Below, one piece after another: positions 1 through 11,846 of a DNA stretch of 64,000 nt. Each line of letters opens with the position of its first letter. Position 1 is the stretch's first letter. The notes under the pieces were generated by a model. That model did no database searches. It was not told where the DNA came from and was given only the letters and a program-made list of their open reading frames with translations. The DNA lies in NCBI RefSeq assembly GCF_002866025.1, contig NZ_LNDE01000003.1, forward strand, positions 93,374 through 157,373. The letters run 5' to 3'. The DNA is from Thermotoga sp. KOL6. GTDB taxonomy: Bacteria > Thermotogota > Thermotogae > Thermotogales > Thermotogaceae. The translations under genes and the position numbers were made by a program.

Positions 1-2
1 TG

Positions 3-692
3 AAAAGCAGATATCAAGACAAAAAAATCCCTGCGAAGAAATTCAAAATACAGTTTGCAAGAATGGGAGAACCCTCTTTAAACGAATCCGTAATCGAAGT
101 TCTCGAAGAACTACCGGCTAGGTATCATGCTCCTGGTCTTCTGCCTTCTCTTTCAACTGTCGCCCCAAAAGGAACGGATGCGTTTTTTGAAAAACTACTA
201 TCTATTAAGAGAAAGCATTACACAGGAAGATTCCAGTTGCAATTTTCTATCCATTCCACCGACGAAAAAGAAAGAGATAGAATCATTCCTGTGAGAAAGT
301 GGTCACTCGAAAAAATAGCAGAATATGGAGAAGAGTTCGTAGAGGAAACGGACAGAAAAATAACGTTGAATTTTGCTGTAGCACAGAGTTATTCCTTGGA
401 CGCAAAGGTGATCATCGATAGATTCGATCCAAGAAAATTTCTTGTAAAGATAACGCCTGTGAACCCTACGTACAGATCTAAGGAAAACAAACTCAAATCG
501 GACGTTGATGTTGAAAGACACTCTCTTATGAATCATCAAAGATTCGTAGATGAGTTGAGAAAGGCCGGTTTCGAGGTAATATTGAGTATAGGAGAACTCG
601 AAGAGAACAAAATAGGAAGCAACTGTGGCCAATACGTCCAAAGACACCTAATAAGTGAGAAAAGATTGGAAGAAGGTTACGAATACGTTTGA
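3..692 (+). CDS. RlmN-like radical SAM protein, C-terminal part (5' end outside window)
   Basis: The reading frame is open from the left edge, so this is a partial gene; an internal ATG at 63 is not the start. The visible part begins with residues reading FARMGEPSLNESV, which matches the MGEP-LN stretch of the RlmN/Cfr radical SAM methyltransferases. Near the end is SNCGQYVQRH, which corresponds to the conserved C-terminal Cys-Gly-Gln that serves as the methyl-carrying cysteine in RlmN. The iron-sulfur CxxxCxxC motif would lie upstream of the window and cannot be checked. RlmN methylates adenosine in 23S rRNA and some tRNAs; whether this copy does the same or belongs to a side branch is inference. 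The gene converges on trpA and shares a bidirectional terminator with it. Confidence 0.75.
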   Translation, partial: KSRYQDKKIPAKKFKIQFARMGEPSLNESVIEVLEELPARYHAPGLLPSLSTVAPKGTDAFFEKLLSIKRKHYTGRFQLQFSIHSTDEKERDRIIPVRKWSLEKIAEYGEEFVEETDRKITLNFAVAQSYSLDAKVIIDRFDPRKFLVKITPVNPTYRSKENKLKSDVDVERHSLMNHQRFVDELRKAGFEVILSIGELEENKIGSNCGQYVQRHLISEKRLEEGYEYV

Positions 693-725
693 AAAACCCC
701 CGCCAACGCGGGGTCATTTTTTTCC
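693..725. terminator. Bidirectional terminator between the radical SAM gene and trpA
   Basis: A perfect 6-bp stem CCCCGC / GCGGGG (698-703 with 708-713) has a 4-base loop. A T-run follows on the + strand (717-723) and AAAAA precedes it (TTTTT on the - strand). It sits exactly between two convergent stop codons, so it can end both transcripts. Confidence 0.8.
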
Positions 726-1436
726 CAACAATTCTTTGATTTTCTTTACAATCTTTTGAGGTATCTCTTCCTTTTCGCTCTCTTCCATGATCCTAACTAA
801 GGCACTTCCCACGATCACACCATCTGCTATCTCCCAAATCTTTCTTACTTGTTCGTATTTAGAAATACCAAAACCCACAAAAAGTGGTAATCTTACTTTT
901 TTCTTCACTTTCTTTATGTGATCAGCAAACGGCAGATCTTCTCTTTCCCCTGTTACACCGTACCTGGAAATGTAGTACACGAACGGAGCTCTCACACTGT
1001 TTATCAATTCGATTTCCTCATCCTTCGTGTTCGGAGCCACGAAAGGAACTATGGGAAAGTCGATGTCAACGTTTTTAACCTCTCTCAAAGGAAGATCTGG
1101 TATGATTAATCCTTTCACATCCAAACTCTTAAGTTCACCGAGAAGTTTCTCCTTTCCTTCGGGATAATTCACAAGGGGATTCAAATAACTCATGATATAA
1201 AGATCGTACCTCACAGGAATCCTGCGCAACATCTCCAGGATCTTCTTCAAATTGATTCCATTGTCTAGTGCCACTTTATGAGCGTTCTGTATCACAGGAC
1301 CATCCGCCACCGGATCCGAGAATGGAACACCTATCTCCACTCCCGTTATATCCAACTCATCCAGGGCGAAAAGTATTTTCCTTGTGGTATCGAGATCTGG
1401 AAACCCAGCAGGAATGTATGCAATGAATCCTTTCAT
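714..1436 (-). CDS. trpA: Tryptophan synthase alpha subunit
   Basis: TrpA cleaves indole-3-glycerol phosphate to indole and glyceraldehyde 3-phosphate and channels indole to TrpB. The 240-residue protein carries the family signature [19 protein letters not shown]34 and D45 stand at the positions of the catalytic Glu49 and Asp60 of the Salmonella enzyme. The N-terminus is shorter than in enterobacteria, as usual for Thermotoga. The start ATG overlaps the trpB stop as ATGA (1433-1436) and follows GGAGAGG, which supports translational coupling and equal production of the two subunits. It is the last gene of the trp operon and runs into a terminator. No key residue seems missing. Confidence 0.97.
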   Translation of the reverse strand: MKGFIAYIPAGFPDLDTTRKILFALDELDITGVEIGVPFSDPVADGPVIQNAHKVALDNGINLKKILEMLRRIPVRYDLYIMSYLNPLVNYPEGKEKLLGELKSLDVKGLIIPDLPLREVKNVDIDFPIVPFVAPNTKDEEIELINSVRAPFVYYISRYGVTGEREDLPFADHIKKVKKKVRLPLFVGFGISKYEQVRKIWEIADGVIVGSALVRIMEESEKEEIPQKIVKKIKELLGKK

Positions 1437-2602
1437 TTTATCCTCTCCTTGATATAAGGATGATTCAACACGGATTCGAGATCCTTATCGCCCCTACCGG
1501 AAAGGTTAACCACTACTATCTTCCCTTTTAAATCGAGTTTCCTCAGATACGCTAAAGCATGCGAACTTTCAAGAGCCGGAATAATTCCTTCCGATCTAGA
1601 AAGTTCTAGAAAAGCTTCCAAGGCTTCTTCATCTGTCACGACGTCGTAGAGAACTTTCCCTGTTTCCTTCCAATAAGCATGTTCCGGTCCCACTCCAGAA
1701 TAATCGAGACCAGCAGAGACAGAATGAGTAATCTGAACCTGTCCCCATTCGTCCTGAAGCACAAAAGTTTTGCTACCGTGGAGGTAGCCCATTTTACCTT
1801 TGAGAAGTGAAGCAGCGTGTTTCCCTGTTTCCAATCCGTGTCCACCCGCTTCAACTCCCACTAACGCTACCCCAGAATCGATGAAAGGGTAGAACATTCC
1901 TGCCGCATTGCTCCCACCACCCACACACGCAACGATGTAATCTGGTAATCTACCTTCGCACTCCAATATTTGTCTTTTCGTCTCTTCACCAATCACCTTT
2001 TGAAAGTTTCTCACAATTAGTGGATAAGGATGAGGTCCGACAACAGATCCAATGACATAATAAGTGTTTTGAAGATTCGTTATCCAGTCACGTAAAGCCT
2101 CGTTTATTGCGTCTTTTAAAGTTCTACTACCACTCTTTACGGGTACTACTTTTGCACCCAATAGCTTCATACGTTCAACGTTGGGCTTTTGTCTGATGAT
2201 ATCCTCCTCTCCCATGTATATGACGCACTCCATTCCGAAAAGAGCAGCGGCAGTAGCCGTGGCCACACCGTGTTGTCCCGCTCCCGTCTCCGCGATAATC
2301 CTAGTCTTTCCCATCCTTTTTGCGAGCAAGACCTGACCGATCGCGTTGTTTATTTTGTGGGCTCCTGTATGAAGGAGGTCTTCACGTTTCAAATACACTT
2401 TTGCGTTGTACCTTTCACTCATCCTCCTCGCTAAATATAAAGGAGTGGGCCTCCCCGCGTAATTCCTCAGAAGATCATTGAATTCCTCCCAAAAACGTTC
2501 ATCTTCAGCAACTTCTTCATAAGCTTTTTCCAACTCTTCCAAAGCGGGCATGAGTATTTCCGGAACATACTGTCCTCCATAAGTTCCAAAGTATCCTTTC
2601 AT
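1433..2602 (-). CDS. trpB: Tryptophan synthase beta subunit (TrpB1 type)
   Basis: TrpB is the PLP enzyme that condenses indole with L-serine. The motif [11 protein letters not shown] contains the PLP lysine (K83), and [10 protein letters not shown] is the phosphate-binding loop. The protein begins [15 protein letters not shown] like T. maritima TrpB1. A GTG six bases upstream (2608) is possible but lies only 2 bases after the AAGGGG ribosome site. The ATG at 2602 overlaps the trpF stop as ATGA and gives 389 residues, the length I recall for T. maritima, so it is preferred. It partners with trpA downstream. Confidence 0.96.
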   Translation of the reverse strand: MKGYFGTYGGQYVPEILMPALEELEKAYEEVAEDERFWEEFNDLLRNYAGRPTPLYLARRMSERYNAKVYLKREDLLHTGAHKINNAIGQVLLAKRMGKTRIIAETGAGQHGVATATAAALFGMECVIYMGEEDIIRQKPNVERMKLLGAKVVPVKSGSRTLKDAINEALRDWITNLQNTYYVIGSVVGPHPYPLIVRNFQKVIGEETKRQILECEGRLPDYIVACVGGGSNAAGMFYPFIDSGVALVGVEAGGHGLETGKHAASLLKGKMGYLHGSKTFVLQDEWGQVQITHSVSAGLDYSGVGPEHAYWKETGKVLYDVVTDEEALEAFLELSRSEGIIPALESSHALAYLRKLDLKGKIVVVNLSGRGDKDLESVLNHPYIKERIK

Positions 2603-3222
2603 TTCCACAACCCCTTTGCCTTTTTTATGAACTCTTCGACCTTCCTGTGGTCTTTCTTTCCTGGAAACACTTCCACACCAGAAGAAACGTCAACCGCAAA
2701 AGGTTTCACCTTCCTCACAGCTTCTTCCACATTGTCAGGATTCAAACCGCCGGATAGAATGAGATATCGAAATTCCTTCCTGAAAGGCAATATCAAGGAC
2801 CAATCGAACGTCTTGCCACTTCCACCGTAGGTATCTGTTTTTGTATCAAGAAGGATTGGAAATTTTTTATATTCAATGGCACGTTCGATATCAGAAACGT
2901 TCGAAACGCCGAAGGCCTTTATTACAGTAACCTTCTCGTTTATCTTTTCACAAAAACGCACATCTTCGCTTCCGTGAAGTTGTACAGCACTCAATTTCAC
3001 AAATGAGGCAACTTTCAAGACCTTTTCTGGAGGTTCGTTTACAAAGACCCCCACTCGAGAGACGAAAGGGGGTAAATTGAAAGAGATTTCACGAGCTATT
3101 TCAGGGGGAATGTACCGTTTGCTTTTTGAATAAAATACAAACCCAATTGCGTCTGCTCCAGACTTCACGGCAAACAGAGCATCTTCCAAATTTGTTACAC
3201 CGCATATTTTCACTCTGACCAT
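2599..3222 (-). CDS. trpF: Phosphoribosylanthranilate isomerase
   Basis: TrpF performs the Amadori rearrangement of phosphoribosylanthranilate to CdRP. The 207-residue TIM barrel opens with [15 protein letters not shown], where the Cys in KICG is the general base. It ends with SGGLNPDNV and AVDVSSGVE, the phosphate-binding loops; D in VDVSSG is the general acid of the family. The gene overlaps trpC by 13 bases and trpB by 4 (from the trpB ATG), so the whole group is one tightly coupled message. Confidence 0.96.
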
Positions 3223-3968
3223 GCTCTCATCTCTTCCAAAAATTTCCTAGGATTTTCAGCTTTCATAATGGATGTCCCCACAAGCACCGCGTTTACCTTT
3301 CCCTTTAAATCTCTCAACTCCACAGGTTCTTTTATTCCGCTCTCTGCTACAATCACGGTATCATCTGGTATCAAAGGAAGGAGATTGTACAATACATCCT
3401 TTTTTATCTCGAAAGTATCCAAATCTCGCGTATTTATTCCTAAAATCTTGGGCTTTATAACATCTAATACTTTCTCCAGATCTTCTCTAGAATGGATTTC
3501 TACAAGACAATCCATTCCTAAGCTTTCTGAAAGATCGTAAAGTGCTTTTATTTGATCCCTCGTGAGAATACGTGCGATTATGAGTATAGCGTCCGCTTCC
3601 ACACTGGAGGCTAATTTCACTTGGATTGGATCTATGTAAAAATCTTTGGCAAGGATGGGCTTCTTCGTTAATCTTCTTGCGATTTTTATGAAACCAACAT
3701 CACCTTTAAAAAAATGACGTTCAGTGAGGATACTGATCGCATCCACAAGTTCGTCGTAAAGTTTCACATATTCCTCTAGATTCGCCTTGGAGTTTATATC
3801 TCCAGCAGAAGGCGAAGCTTTTTTGAATTCCGCTATGATCTTCACTCTTTCCTTTCCAGAAAGAGCTCTAAGAAAGCCGTGGCTTCCTTTTTTGAGCAAC
3901 AATTCCTCCTCTTTCAAGTCCAAAAGATCCTTTTTCTTCCTTTCAACTATTTCCCAAAGTTTTCTGAT
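3210..3968 (-). CDS. trpC: Indole-3-glycerol phosphate synthase, probably started at a rare ATT/ATC codon
   Basis: TrpC closes the indole ring of CdRP to indole-3-glycerol phosphate. The barrel carries [42 protein letters not shown] and VAESGI, the usual active-site strands. The first canonical start in frame is TTG at 3923, which would give 237 residues and remove helix alpha-0. Upstream the frame stays open and reads [17 protein letters not shown], matching the N-terminus RRLWEIVEAKKKD that I recall for T. maritima. AAAGGAGG (3978-3985) stands 6 bases before ATT (3969-3971) and 9 before ATC (3966-3968); no ATG, GTG or TTG exists there in this frame. Starting at ATC gives exactly 252 residues, the T. 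maritima length. A rare ATT or ATC start is therefore inferred. Confidence 0.9.
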
Positions 3969-5580
3969 AATCCATTACCTCCTTTAATTTTTTATACGCC
4001 GAACCACTCAAGATCAAATCTATTGCTCGCTCTACACCATCTCTCATGGTATCACTCTCACCAATCAACCAGAATAGAACACCTGCATTGAGTGCGACCG
4101 TTTCTATCTGCGTTCTAAGAGCTTCACCTTTGAGCACTCTTTCCAAGAGGCGGTAAGCTTCTTTCGGCTTAGAAGGGCCTTTCAGATCATCTGGATTTCC
4201 TTTTTTCAATCCCAGATCCTGAGGATCTATCACAATTGGTACAATCTCGTTTTGTGTCACTAAGAGGACATTGTTCTCTCTGCAAGTGGTGAGTTCATCG
4301 GTGAATCCTCCCGACACAACTGCTGATCGCTTAGTTCCGAGTTTTTGAAGGGCTTGTGCGAGTTTGGGTGCAAATGAAAAATCGAACACACCAACGATTT
4401 GGTATTTTACACGAGCAGGGTTCGTGATGGGACCGAGAAGATTAAAAGCCGTTCTGATTTTGAGTTGTCTTCTAGCTGACATGACATGCTTCATCGCTGG
4501 ATGAAGAAGTGGGGCGAAAAGAAAAGAAAAGTTCAGCTCCGCGAGTTCCTTTTCCATCTCTTTCGGTGACTTCTCCAGTTTGTAGCCTCCCGCTTCCAAA
4601 ACATCGGCACTTCCAACTTTGCTCGAAACGGATCTGTTACCATGTTTGGCAACAGGAACTCCTGCGGCAGCAACCACAAACGCCGTTGCGGTGGAAATGT
4701 TGAACGTCCCAAATCCGTCTCCGCCTGTTCCACAGGTATCAACCGTTTGGGAAGATGGGGGAGAAACGAAAACAGCTTTCTCTTGCATAACAGAAGCCAT
4801 ACCACCGAGCTCATCACCGGTTTCTCCTTTCATCCTGAGAGAAACCAGAAAGCCGGCTATTTGAGCATCTGTAGCATCACCAGACATGATGTGTTCCATT
4901 ACAAGGCGACTTTCTTCAAATGACAGATCTTTGTACTCTATGAGTTTTTTCACAGCGGAGACCACATCTATTTTTTCTGCACTTGATGAGTGCGCAACCA
5001 TCTTCTCAAAATTCAAGAAATTCTTTATAATCTTTTTACCCTCTTCAGTCAAAATCGATTCCGGATGGAATTGTACTCCGAAGGTTGGATGTTCTTTATG
5101 TCTCAAACCCATGATTTCCCCGTCTTCGCTTTTTGCGGTGATTTCCAAGCACTCAGGTAGAGATCGTTCATTCACTACCAGGGAATGGTAACGTGTTGCA
5201 ACAATAGGATTTTTGAGGCCATAAAAGATATCCCTTCCGTTGTGGACGATCTTGGATGTTTTACCATGAAGGATCCTTTTCGCGTGTACAATCTCTCCGC
5301 CAAAAGCGTATCCTATTACCTGATGTCCCAAGCACACTCCCAGTATAGGGACCTTCCCACTGAAATATTTCACAACTTCGGTCGAAATACCTGCTTCCTC
5401 CGGCCTTCCTGGCCCCGGAGAAATCACAATATGTGTGGGATTCTCTCTTTCGATTTCTTCAATGGTTATTTCGTCGTTCCTGAAGACTTCGATTTTACAA
5501 TTTGGTTCAACTTCGCCCGTATACTGGACTATGTTGTAGACAAACGAATCGTAGTTATCTATTACTATCACCTTTTTCAA
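3943..5580 (-). CDS. trpGD: Fused anthranilate synthase component II / anthranilate phosphoribosyltransferase
   Basis: This 545-residue fusion joins a glutamine amidotransferase (about residues 1-190) to the phosphoribosyltransferase TrpD (about 200-545). The amidotransferase shows the nucleophile Cys in [10 protein letters not shown] and the His-Glu pair in VQFHPES, and it supplies ammonia to TrpE. The TrpD half shows DTCGTGGDG and the [19 protein letters not shown] stretch that binds PRPP and anthranilate. The start is TTG (5578-5580) after AGGGGGG; it overlaps the trpE stop as TTGA. The 3' end overlaps the proposed trpC start. The fusion is known in enterobacteria and Thermotoga. Confidence 0.96.
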
Positions 5581-6950
5581 AATAATCCCCCCTGAATTCT
5601 TTGGGCAATTTCAAGACTTCTGAAAAGTGCACGGAGCTTGTTCAAAGTCTCTTGGTACTCACGTTCGGGTACGGAATCGTAAACGATCCCCGCCCCGGCT
5701 TGAATCCATCCTTGTTTTCCCTTGAAAAAGAAAGATCTGATAGTGATAGCAGAATCCATATTCATTCTCCCGAGTTCATCAGGGAACGAAAAGTATCCAA
5801 CAGCACCTGCATAGGGTCCTCGTGGAGTTGGTTCCAATTCCTCTATGATTTCCATCGCTCTAACTTTCGGAGCACCTGAAACGGTACCCGCAGGAAAAGT
5901 AGCTTCAAAAACGTCTATAGCATCCTTACCCTCTTTAACTTCACCACTTACTTGAGAAACTATGTGCATAACGTGTGAATATCTTTCTATAACCATCTTT
6001 TTCTCTACTCGAACACTTCCTTCTTTGCACACTCTTCCAAGATCATTCCGGCCGAGATCGACAAGCATCACGTGTTCTGCTATCTCCTTTTCGTCATGGA
6101 GGAGTTCTTCTTCTAGTTTCAAATCTTCCTCTACGGTTCTTCCACGTGGTCTGGTTCCAGCAATCGGTTTCACTGTCGCTTTATTCTTTTCTACTTTTGC
6201 CATCGTTTCAGGAGAAGACCCAAGGACCACGATGTCACCAAATTTAAGGTAGAACATGTAGGGAGATGGATTTATCATTCTCAAAGCTCTGTAGATGCAA
6301 AATGGATCCAAAGTCGTTTTAAAAGTGAAACTCTGTGAAAGCACCACCTGAAATATATCTCCATCTACTATATACCTTTTTGCTTTTTCAACAGCTCTGT
6401 AGAATTGTTCTCGATCGAAATTTGATTCTGGTTCAGTTACGAAGGCGTTCTCCTTTGAAAATTTCTCAAGCGGCGTCATAATCTTTGCTGCCAGTTCCTC
6501 TGGGGTTTCGCTAACGATGAAGACATTGTTTTTTAAATGATCGAATATTATAAGGTGCTCGGGTATGATGAAATAAAAAGTAGGAAAAATAGATTCTCTA
6601 ACACCTATTTTCTCTATGTACTTTATGTAATCGTAACTGACGAAACCAACAGCTCCTCCCCTAAAAGAAGGAAGTTCCTCGTGTTTTACATCGTATTTAA
6701 AAATTTCAAGCCAGTCCTTAATGACCTTTAGGGGGGAAGAAGAATACTCAAAGTTTCGACTCGAGGATTTCAAAACACCTTTTTCAAGAAAAAACACATC
6801 TTTCTTTCCAATACCTATGAAGGAATGCCTCCCAAAGGTAGATCCCAGCTCAACACTTTCCAACAAAAATGCGAAGTCCTCATTTTTGGAAACTTTCATG
6901 AAAGTTGAAACTGGTGTTTCAAGATCGGAAACCAGTTTCAATACATGCAT
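5577..6950 (-). CDS. trpE: Anthranilate synthase component I
   Basis: TrpE aminates chorismate and releases anthranilate. The C-terminal chorismate-binding domain shows [38 protein letters not shown] and [18 protein letters not shown], which are the diagnostic motifs. An ATG at 6965 would add MAGGK, but AGGTGG lies 7 bases before the ATG at 6950 ([11 protein letters not shown]), so the latter is chosen (457 residues). Only 27 bases separate it from the end of the upstream REC-GGDEF gene. No leader peptide, T-box or attenuator is visible, so the operon is either read through from upstream or from a promoter inside that gene; a TATAAT lies over its stop codon (6977-6982, - strand) without a clear -35 box. 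Confidence 0.96.
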   Translation of the reverse strand: MHVLKLVSDLETPVSTFMKVSKNEDFAFLLESVELGSTFGRHSFIGIGKKDVFFLEKGVLKSSSRNFEYSSSPLKVIKDWLEIFKYDVKHEELPSFRGGAVGFVSYDYIKYIEKIGVRESIFPTFYFIIPEHLIIFDHLKNNVFIVSETPEELAAKIMTPLEKFSKENAFVTEPESNFDREQFYRAVEKAKRYIVDGDIFQVVLSQSFTFKTTLDPFCIYRALRMINPSPYMFYLKFGDIVVLGSSPETMAKVEKNKATVKPIAGTRPRGRTVEEDLKLEEELLHDEKEIAEHVMLVDLGRNDLGRVCKEGSVRVEKKMVIERYSHVMHIVSQVSGEVKEGKDAIDVFEATFPAGTVSGAPKVRAMEIIEELEPTPRGPYAGAVGYFSFPDELGRMNMDSAITIRSFFFKGKQGWIQAGAGIVYDSVPEREYQETLNKLRALFRSLEIAQRIQGGLF

Positions 6951-6977
6951 CTTCCCACCTGCCATATTTTTTCAGTA

Positions 6978-8330
6978 TTATATCACGAAGCGATCTTTTC
7001 CGGAACGCTTGGCAATGTAAAGCTTCTTGTCCGCCTCCTCTACCAAAGCAGCTGGGGAGATCGTCCCATTGGAAAAAGCTACTCCACCACTCAAGGTGAC
7101 TTTTCTTTCAACTCCGAAAATCTTTTTCCAGTCGAAACTCCTAACTTTCCCCATTATTTCGTTCATTGTTTCCTCCACTGAATTACGATCGTTGGTTTCG
7201 AACACTATTATGAATTCTTCTCCACCGTACCTTCCTACTTTGCCGTTCATCACAGATTCTTTCAAAATTTTACCCACTATCTTCAAGACCTCATCTCCAA
7301 CTGGATGACCAAAAACATCGTTTATCTTCTTGAAATCGTCGATGTCCATCATAGCAATTGCCACATCTGTGTTCTTTTTCAAAGAATCTTCTAAAACTTT
7401 TGTGATCGCTCTTTTATTCAACAAACCTGTGAGAGCGTCCGTCTCAGAGGCAACCATATAGTCTCGAAAATCGTTCAGATTTCTGAAAAGGATTCTCAAA
7501 CTGGAAGCAGCTTCCTCGATAACAGACTTCAAAAGATAGCGGTTTTCTATTTCCTCAAACAGGAGAACCCCGAGTTCTTCTCCTTCGTCTTTCACAACCA
7601 TGTGAAGAGCTTCCTCAGAGGGTACATTGTCACCAAAAACACCATGGAATGACCATAGGGAAGGAGAAATCGGTTTCTCCATCTTAGCGAGGAAAAACTG
7701 CTTCAGAGTCTCTCTTCTTACAGGCTTCCCAAAAGAATATATTCTTCCCTCACTTGTTGAAAGAAGAAGTACTCTGAATGAAGTGAACTTGGAAAAGTAT
7801 CTGAAGAGAATCCCGAGCAGCGATACAACATATCTCTCGTCCCGGGTGAATCTCAGGTAAGATAGAATCTCCTTTTCCAAGATTTCTCTTTTCAATCTTT
7901 TTTCAACTATCTGAAAAATATTACCTCCTTCACTTTCGACTTCACTCTTAGACGTTTTATGAGGTGATTCCAGAAAAGATCTGATGTTTTTTTCAATTTC
8001 TTCTTTCTTTTCCTTTCTTATAAATACGTTCGCCCCACTTCTCTCCGCCCAAAGTTGATTCACCACGTCCGAAGACGCGGTCAAAATAGCTATACCAGTG
8101 TCTTTGAATTCATCCATTTCACGCAGAACAACAGAGAGATACAAACCCGAAAGATCGGGCATGTTGTAGTCAACGATAAGGTAATCAGGTTTGTATTTCA
8201 GAGCTTTTTGAAATCCATCAGTACCACTTTCCGCAAAAACGATCTCTATGTTACTTTCAATTTCCCTAACAATATCTCCAATCACCAGTCGCCAAAACTT
8301 GCTATCATCAACGATGAGAACTTTCTTCAC
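6978..8330 (-). CDS. Response regulator with receiver and GGDEF (diguanylate cyclase) domains
   Basis: The N-terminus (about 1-115) is a receiver domain: LIVDDS gives the acidic pair D8-D9, LIVDYNMPDLSG the phospho-accepting D54, and ILTAS and RKEKK the switch Thr and Lys positions. The middle (about 115-290) is GAF-like in pattern but not clearly assignable. The C-terminal domain (about 290-450) has DALTGLLNKRA, AMMDIDDFKKINDVFGH and RYGGEEF, so it should make cyclic di-GMP from GTP. No RxxD inhibitory site precedes GGEEF. The start is GTG, 8 bases after GGAGGG. It lies directly upstream of trpE; a functional link with tryptophan synthesis is not implied by sequence. Confidence 0.92.
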   Translation of the reverse strand: MKKVLIVDDSKFWRLVIGDIVREIESNIEIVFAESGTDGFQKALKYKPDYLIVDYNMPDLSGLYLSVVLREMDEFKDTGIAILTASSDVVNQLWAERSGANVFIRKEKKEEIEKNIRSFLESPHKTSKSEVESEGGNIFQIVEKRLKREILEKEILSYLRFTRDERYVVSLLGILFRYFSKFTSFRVLLLSTSEGRIYSFGKPVRRETLKQFFLAKMEKPISPSLWSFHGVFGDNVPSEEALHMVVKDEGEELGVLLFEEIENRYLLKSVIEEAASSLRILFRNLNDFRDYMVASETDALTGLLNKRAITKVLEDSLKKNTDVAIAMMDIDDFKKINDVFGHPVGDEVLKIVGKILKESVMNGKVGRYGGEEFIIVFETNDRNSVEETMNEIMGKVRSFDWKKIFGVERKVTLSGGVAFSNGTISPAALVEEADKKLYIAKRSGKDRFVI

Positions 8331-8578
8331 ATATCTTCCCTCCGTAATTTTTTTGTTCGAAAATTTTCACAGTTGGATTCCTTTCGATTTTTTCACTAGC
8401 TATTGTATCATTGTTATTCACACTAAGGCAGGTTCGATTCCTCCGCAAAAGATGTCTTATAGAAACGATTATGGAAATGAAATATTATAGAAATGTTTTT
8501 GTAGTCAATATTTCAAAGAAACTCTTCAATAACGGAAATCAAAAATTTTATAATTCTGGGTTAGGGAGGTGATATCTC

Positions 8579-8905
8579 ATGAGCGGAAAGGGATGGGTCA
8601 CGCTTATCGTTGCAATTTGGTTGATCGTTTCTGTGTTGATACCTGGCATTTCCGGATCCAAAGGAGCGAACCTATGGAATTTCTTGATAGTTGGTGCCAT
8701 CTTTCTGATAACAGGTTTGGCAGCTTTAAAGGAAACGAGGATTTCGTGGATAGTTCTGTTATCAGGTATTTGGCTTGTTGTATCCTCGTTTATTTCGGGA
8801 ATTACTGGTTCAAAAGGGGCTGCTATAGCCAATGGTCTCATCTTCGGTATTCTTAATTTGATCATGGCTTTCTACATGAGAAAGAAAAAGGAACAGACCA
8901 GTTGA
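8579..8905 (+). CDS. Small membrane protein with tandem SPW-type repeat
   Basis: The 108-residue protein has four hydrophobic segments and two clear halves: WVTLIVAIWLIVSVLIPGIS with GSKGANLWN (about 6-35), and WIVLLSGIWLVVSSFISGIT with GSKGAAIAN (about 57-86). This tandem Trp-containing two-helix unit fits the SPW repeat family of bacterial membrane proteins, whose function is unknown. The start follows GGGAGGTG at good spacing. It is the first rightward gene in an otherwise leftward region and stands alone ahead of tRNA-Pro. Confidence 0.75.
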   Translation: MSGKGWVTLIVAIWLIVSVLIPGISGSKGANLWNFLIVGAIFLITGLAALKETRISWIVLLSGIWLVVSSFISGITGSKGAAIANGLIFGILNLIMAFYMRKKKEQTS

Positions 8906-8930
8906 ACTGAACATGATTTGATGATATCAT
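8902..8930 (+). promoter_or_regulatory. Promoter of tRNA-Pro / fmdB
   Basis: TTGAAC (8902-8907), a 17-base spacer and TATCAT (8925-8930) lie 13 bases upstream of the tRNA. The -35 box overlaps the end of the preceding small membrane gene. Confidence 0.75.
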
Positions 8931-8942
8931 TTATAGATGGAT

Positions 8943-9019
8943 CGGGGCGTAGCGCAGGCGGCTAGCGCGCCTGCCTTGGGAGCAGGAGGTCGCTGGTTCA
9001 AGTCCAGTCGCCCCGACCA
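8943..9019 (+). tRNA. tRNA-Pro (anticodon TGG)
   Basis: A complete cloverleaf with acceptor CGGGGCG/CGCCCCG, anticodon stem CCTGC/GCAGG around loop CTTGGGA (anticodon TGG), T-arm with GGTTCAAGTCC, discriminator A and an encoded CCA end. Only 38 bases separate it from the fmdB-type gene, so the two may share a transcript. Confidence 0.96.
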
Positions 9020-9057
9020 TCTTTTTATGTAGACCCATACTCAAGGAGGTGAAAAAC

Positions 9058-11482
<2,425 letters not shown>

Positions 11483-11495
11483 CCTCTCATCCTCC

Positions 11496-11828
11496 TCAAA
11501 TGCTGATCCTATCCGCGTCTATCCAAAGACCTTCCAAATCGTAAAAATCTCTGCCTTTCTCAGTGAAAATATGTATCACCACACTACCAGCATCTATGAT
11601 CAACCATTCGTATTGTTCACCTTTGTCGTAGTATATAAGCGGTAGCGACGTCTCTTTTATCAAATCGACCAGTTCATCCCTCAAAGCCTTCATATGTGTG
11701 TAAGAATTGGCCGTAACGATTACGAAGTATTCCGTCGGAACAGGTGTCCTTCTCATGTCCAAAATAACGGGGTTCTCTCCTCCCTTTTCCGATATTTTCT
11801 CAAGTAACTTTCTCAGTATTTCGATCAC
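11496..11828 (-). CDS. rsfS: Ribosomal silencing factor RsfS
   Basis: RsfS binds L14 of the large ribosomal subunit and blocks joining of the subunits when nutrients are scarce. The 110-residue protein has the family features DMR plus [46 protein letters not shown]. Length and motifs match the family fully. It stands between glmS and clpX in the same direction, 18 bases after the glmS stop, and is likely in one transcript with them. Confidence 0.95.
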   Translation of the reverse strand: MIEILRKLLEKISEKGGENPVILDMRRTPVPTEYFVIVTANSYTHMKALRDELVDLIKETSLPLIYYDKGEQYEWLIIDAGSVVIHIFTEKGRDFYDLEGLWIDADRISI

Positions 11829-11846
11829 CCGTTTTCACCTCCGGTT

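Noticed and set aside
303..717. Leftward frames opposite the first gene
   Set aside because: Antisense shadow of the radical SAM gene, with Phe/Tyr-rich random composition.
6950..6990. trp leader peptide, T-box or attenuator before trpE
   Set aside because: Only 27 bases separate trpE from the preceding gene; no Trp codons, hairpin or T-box bulge is present.
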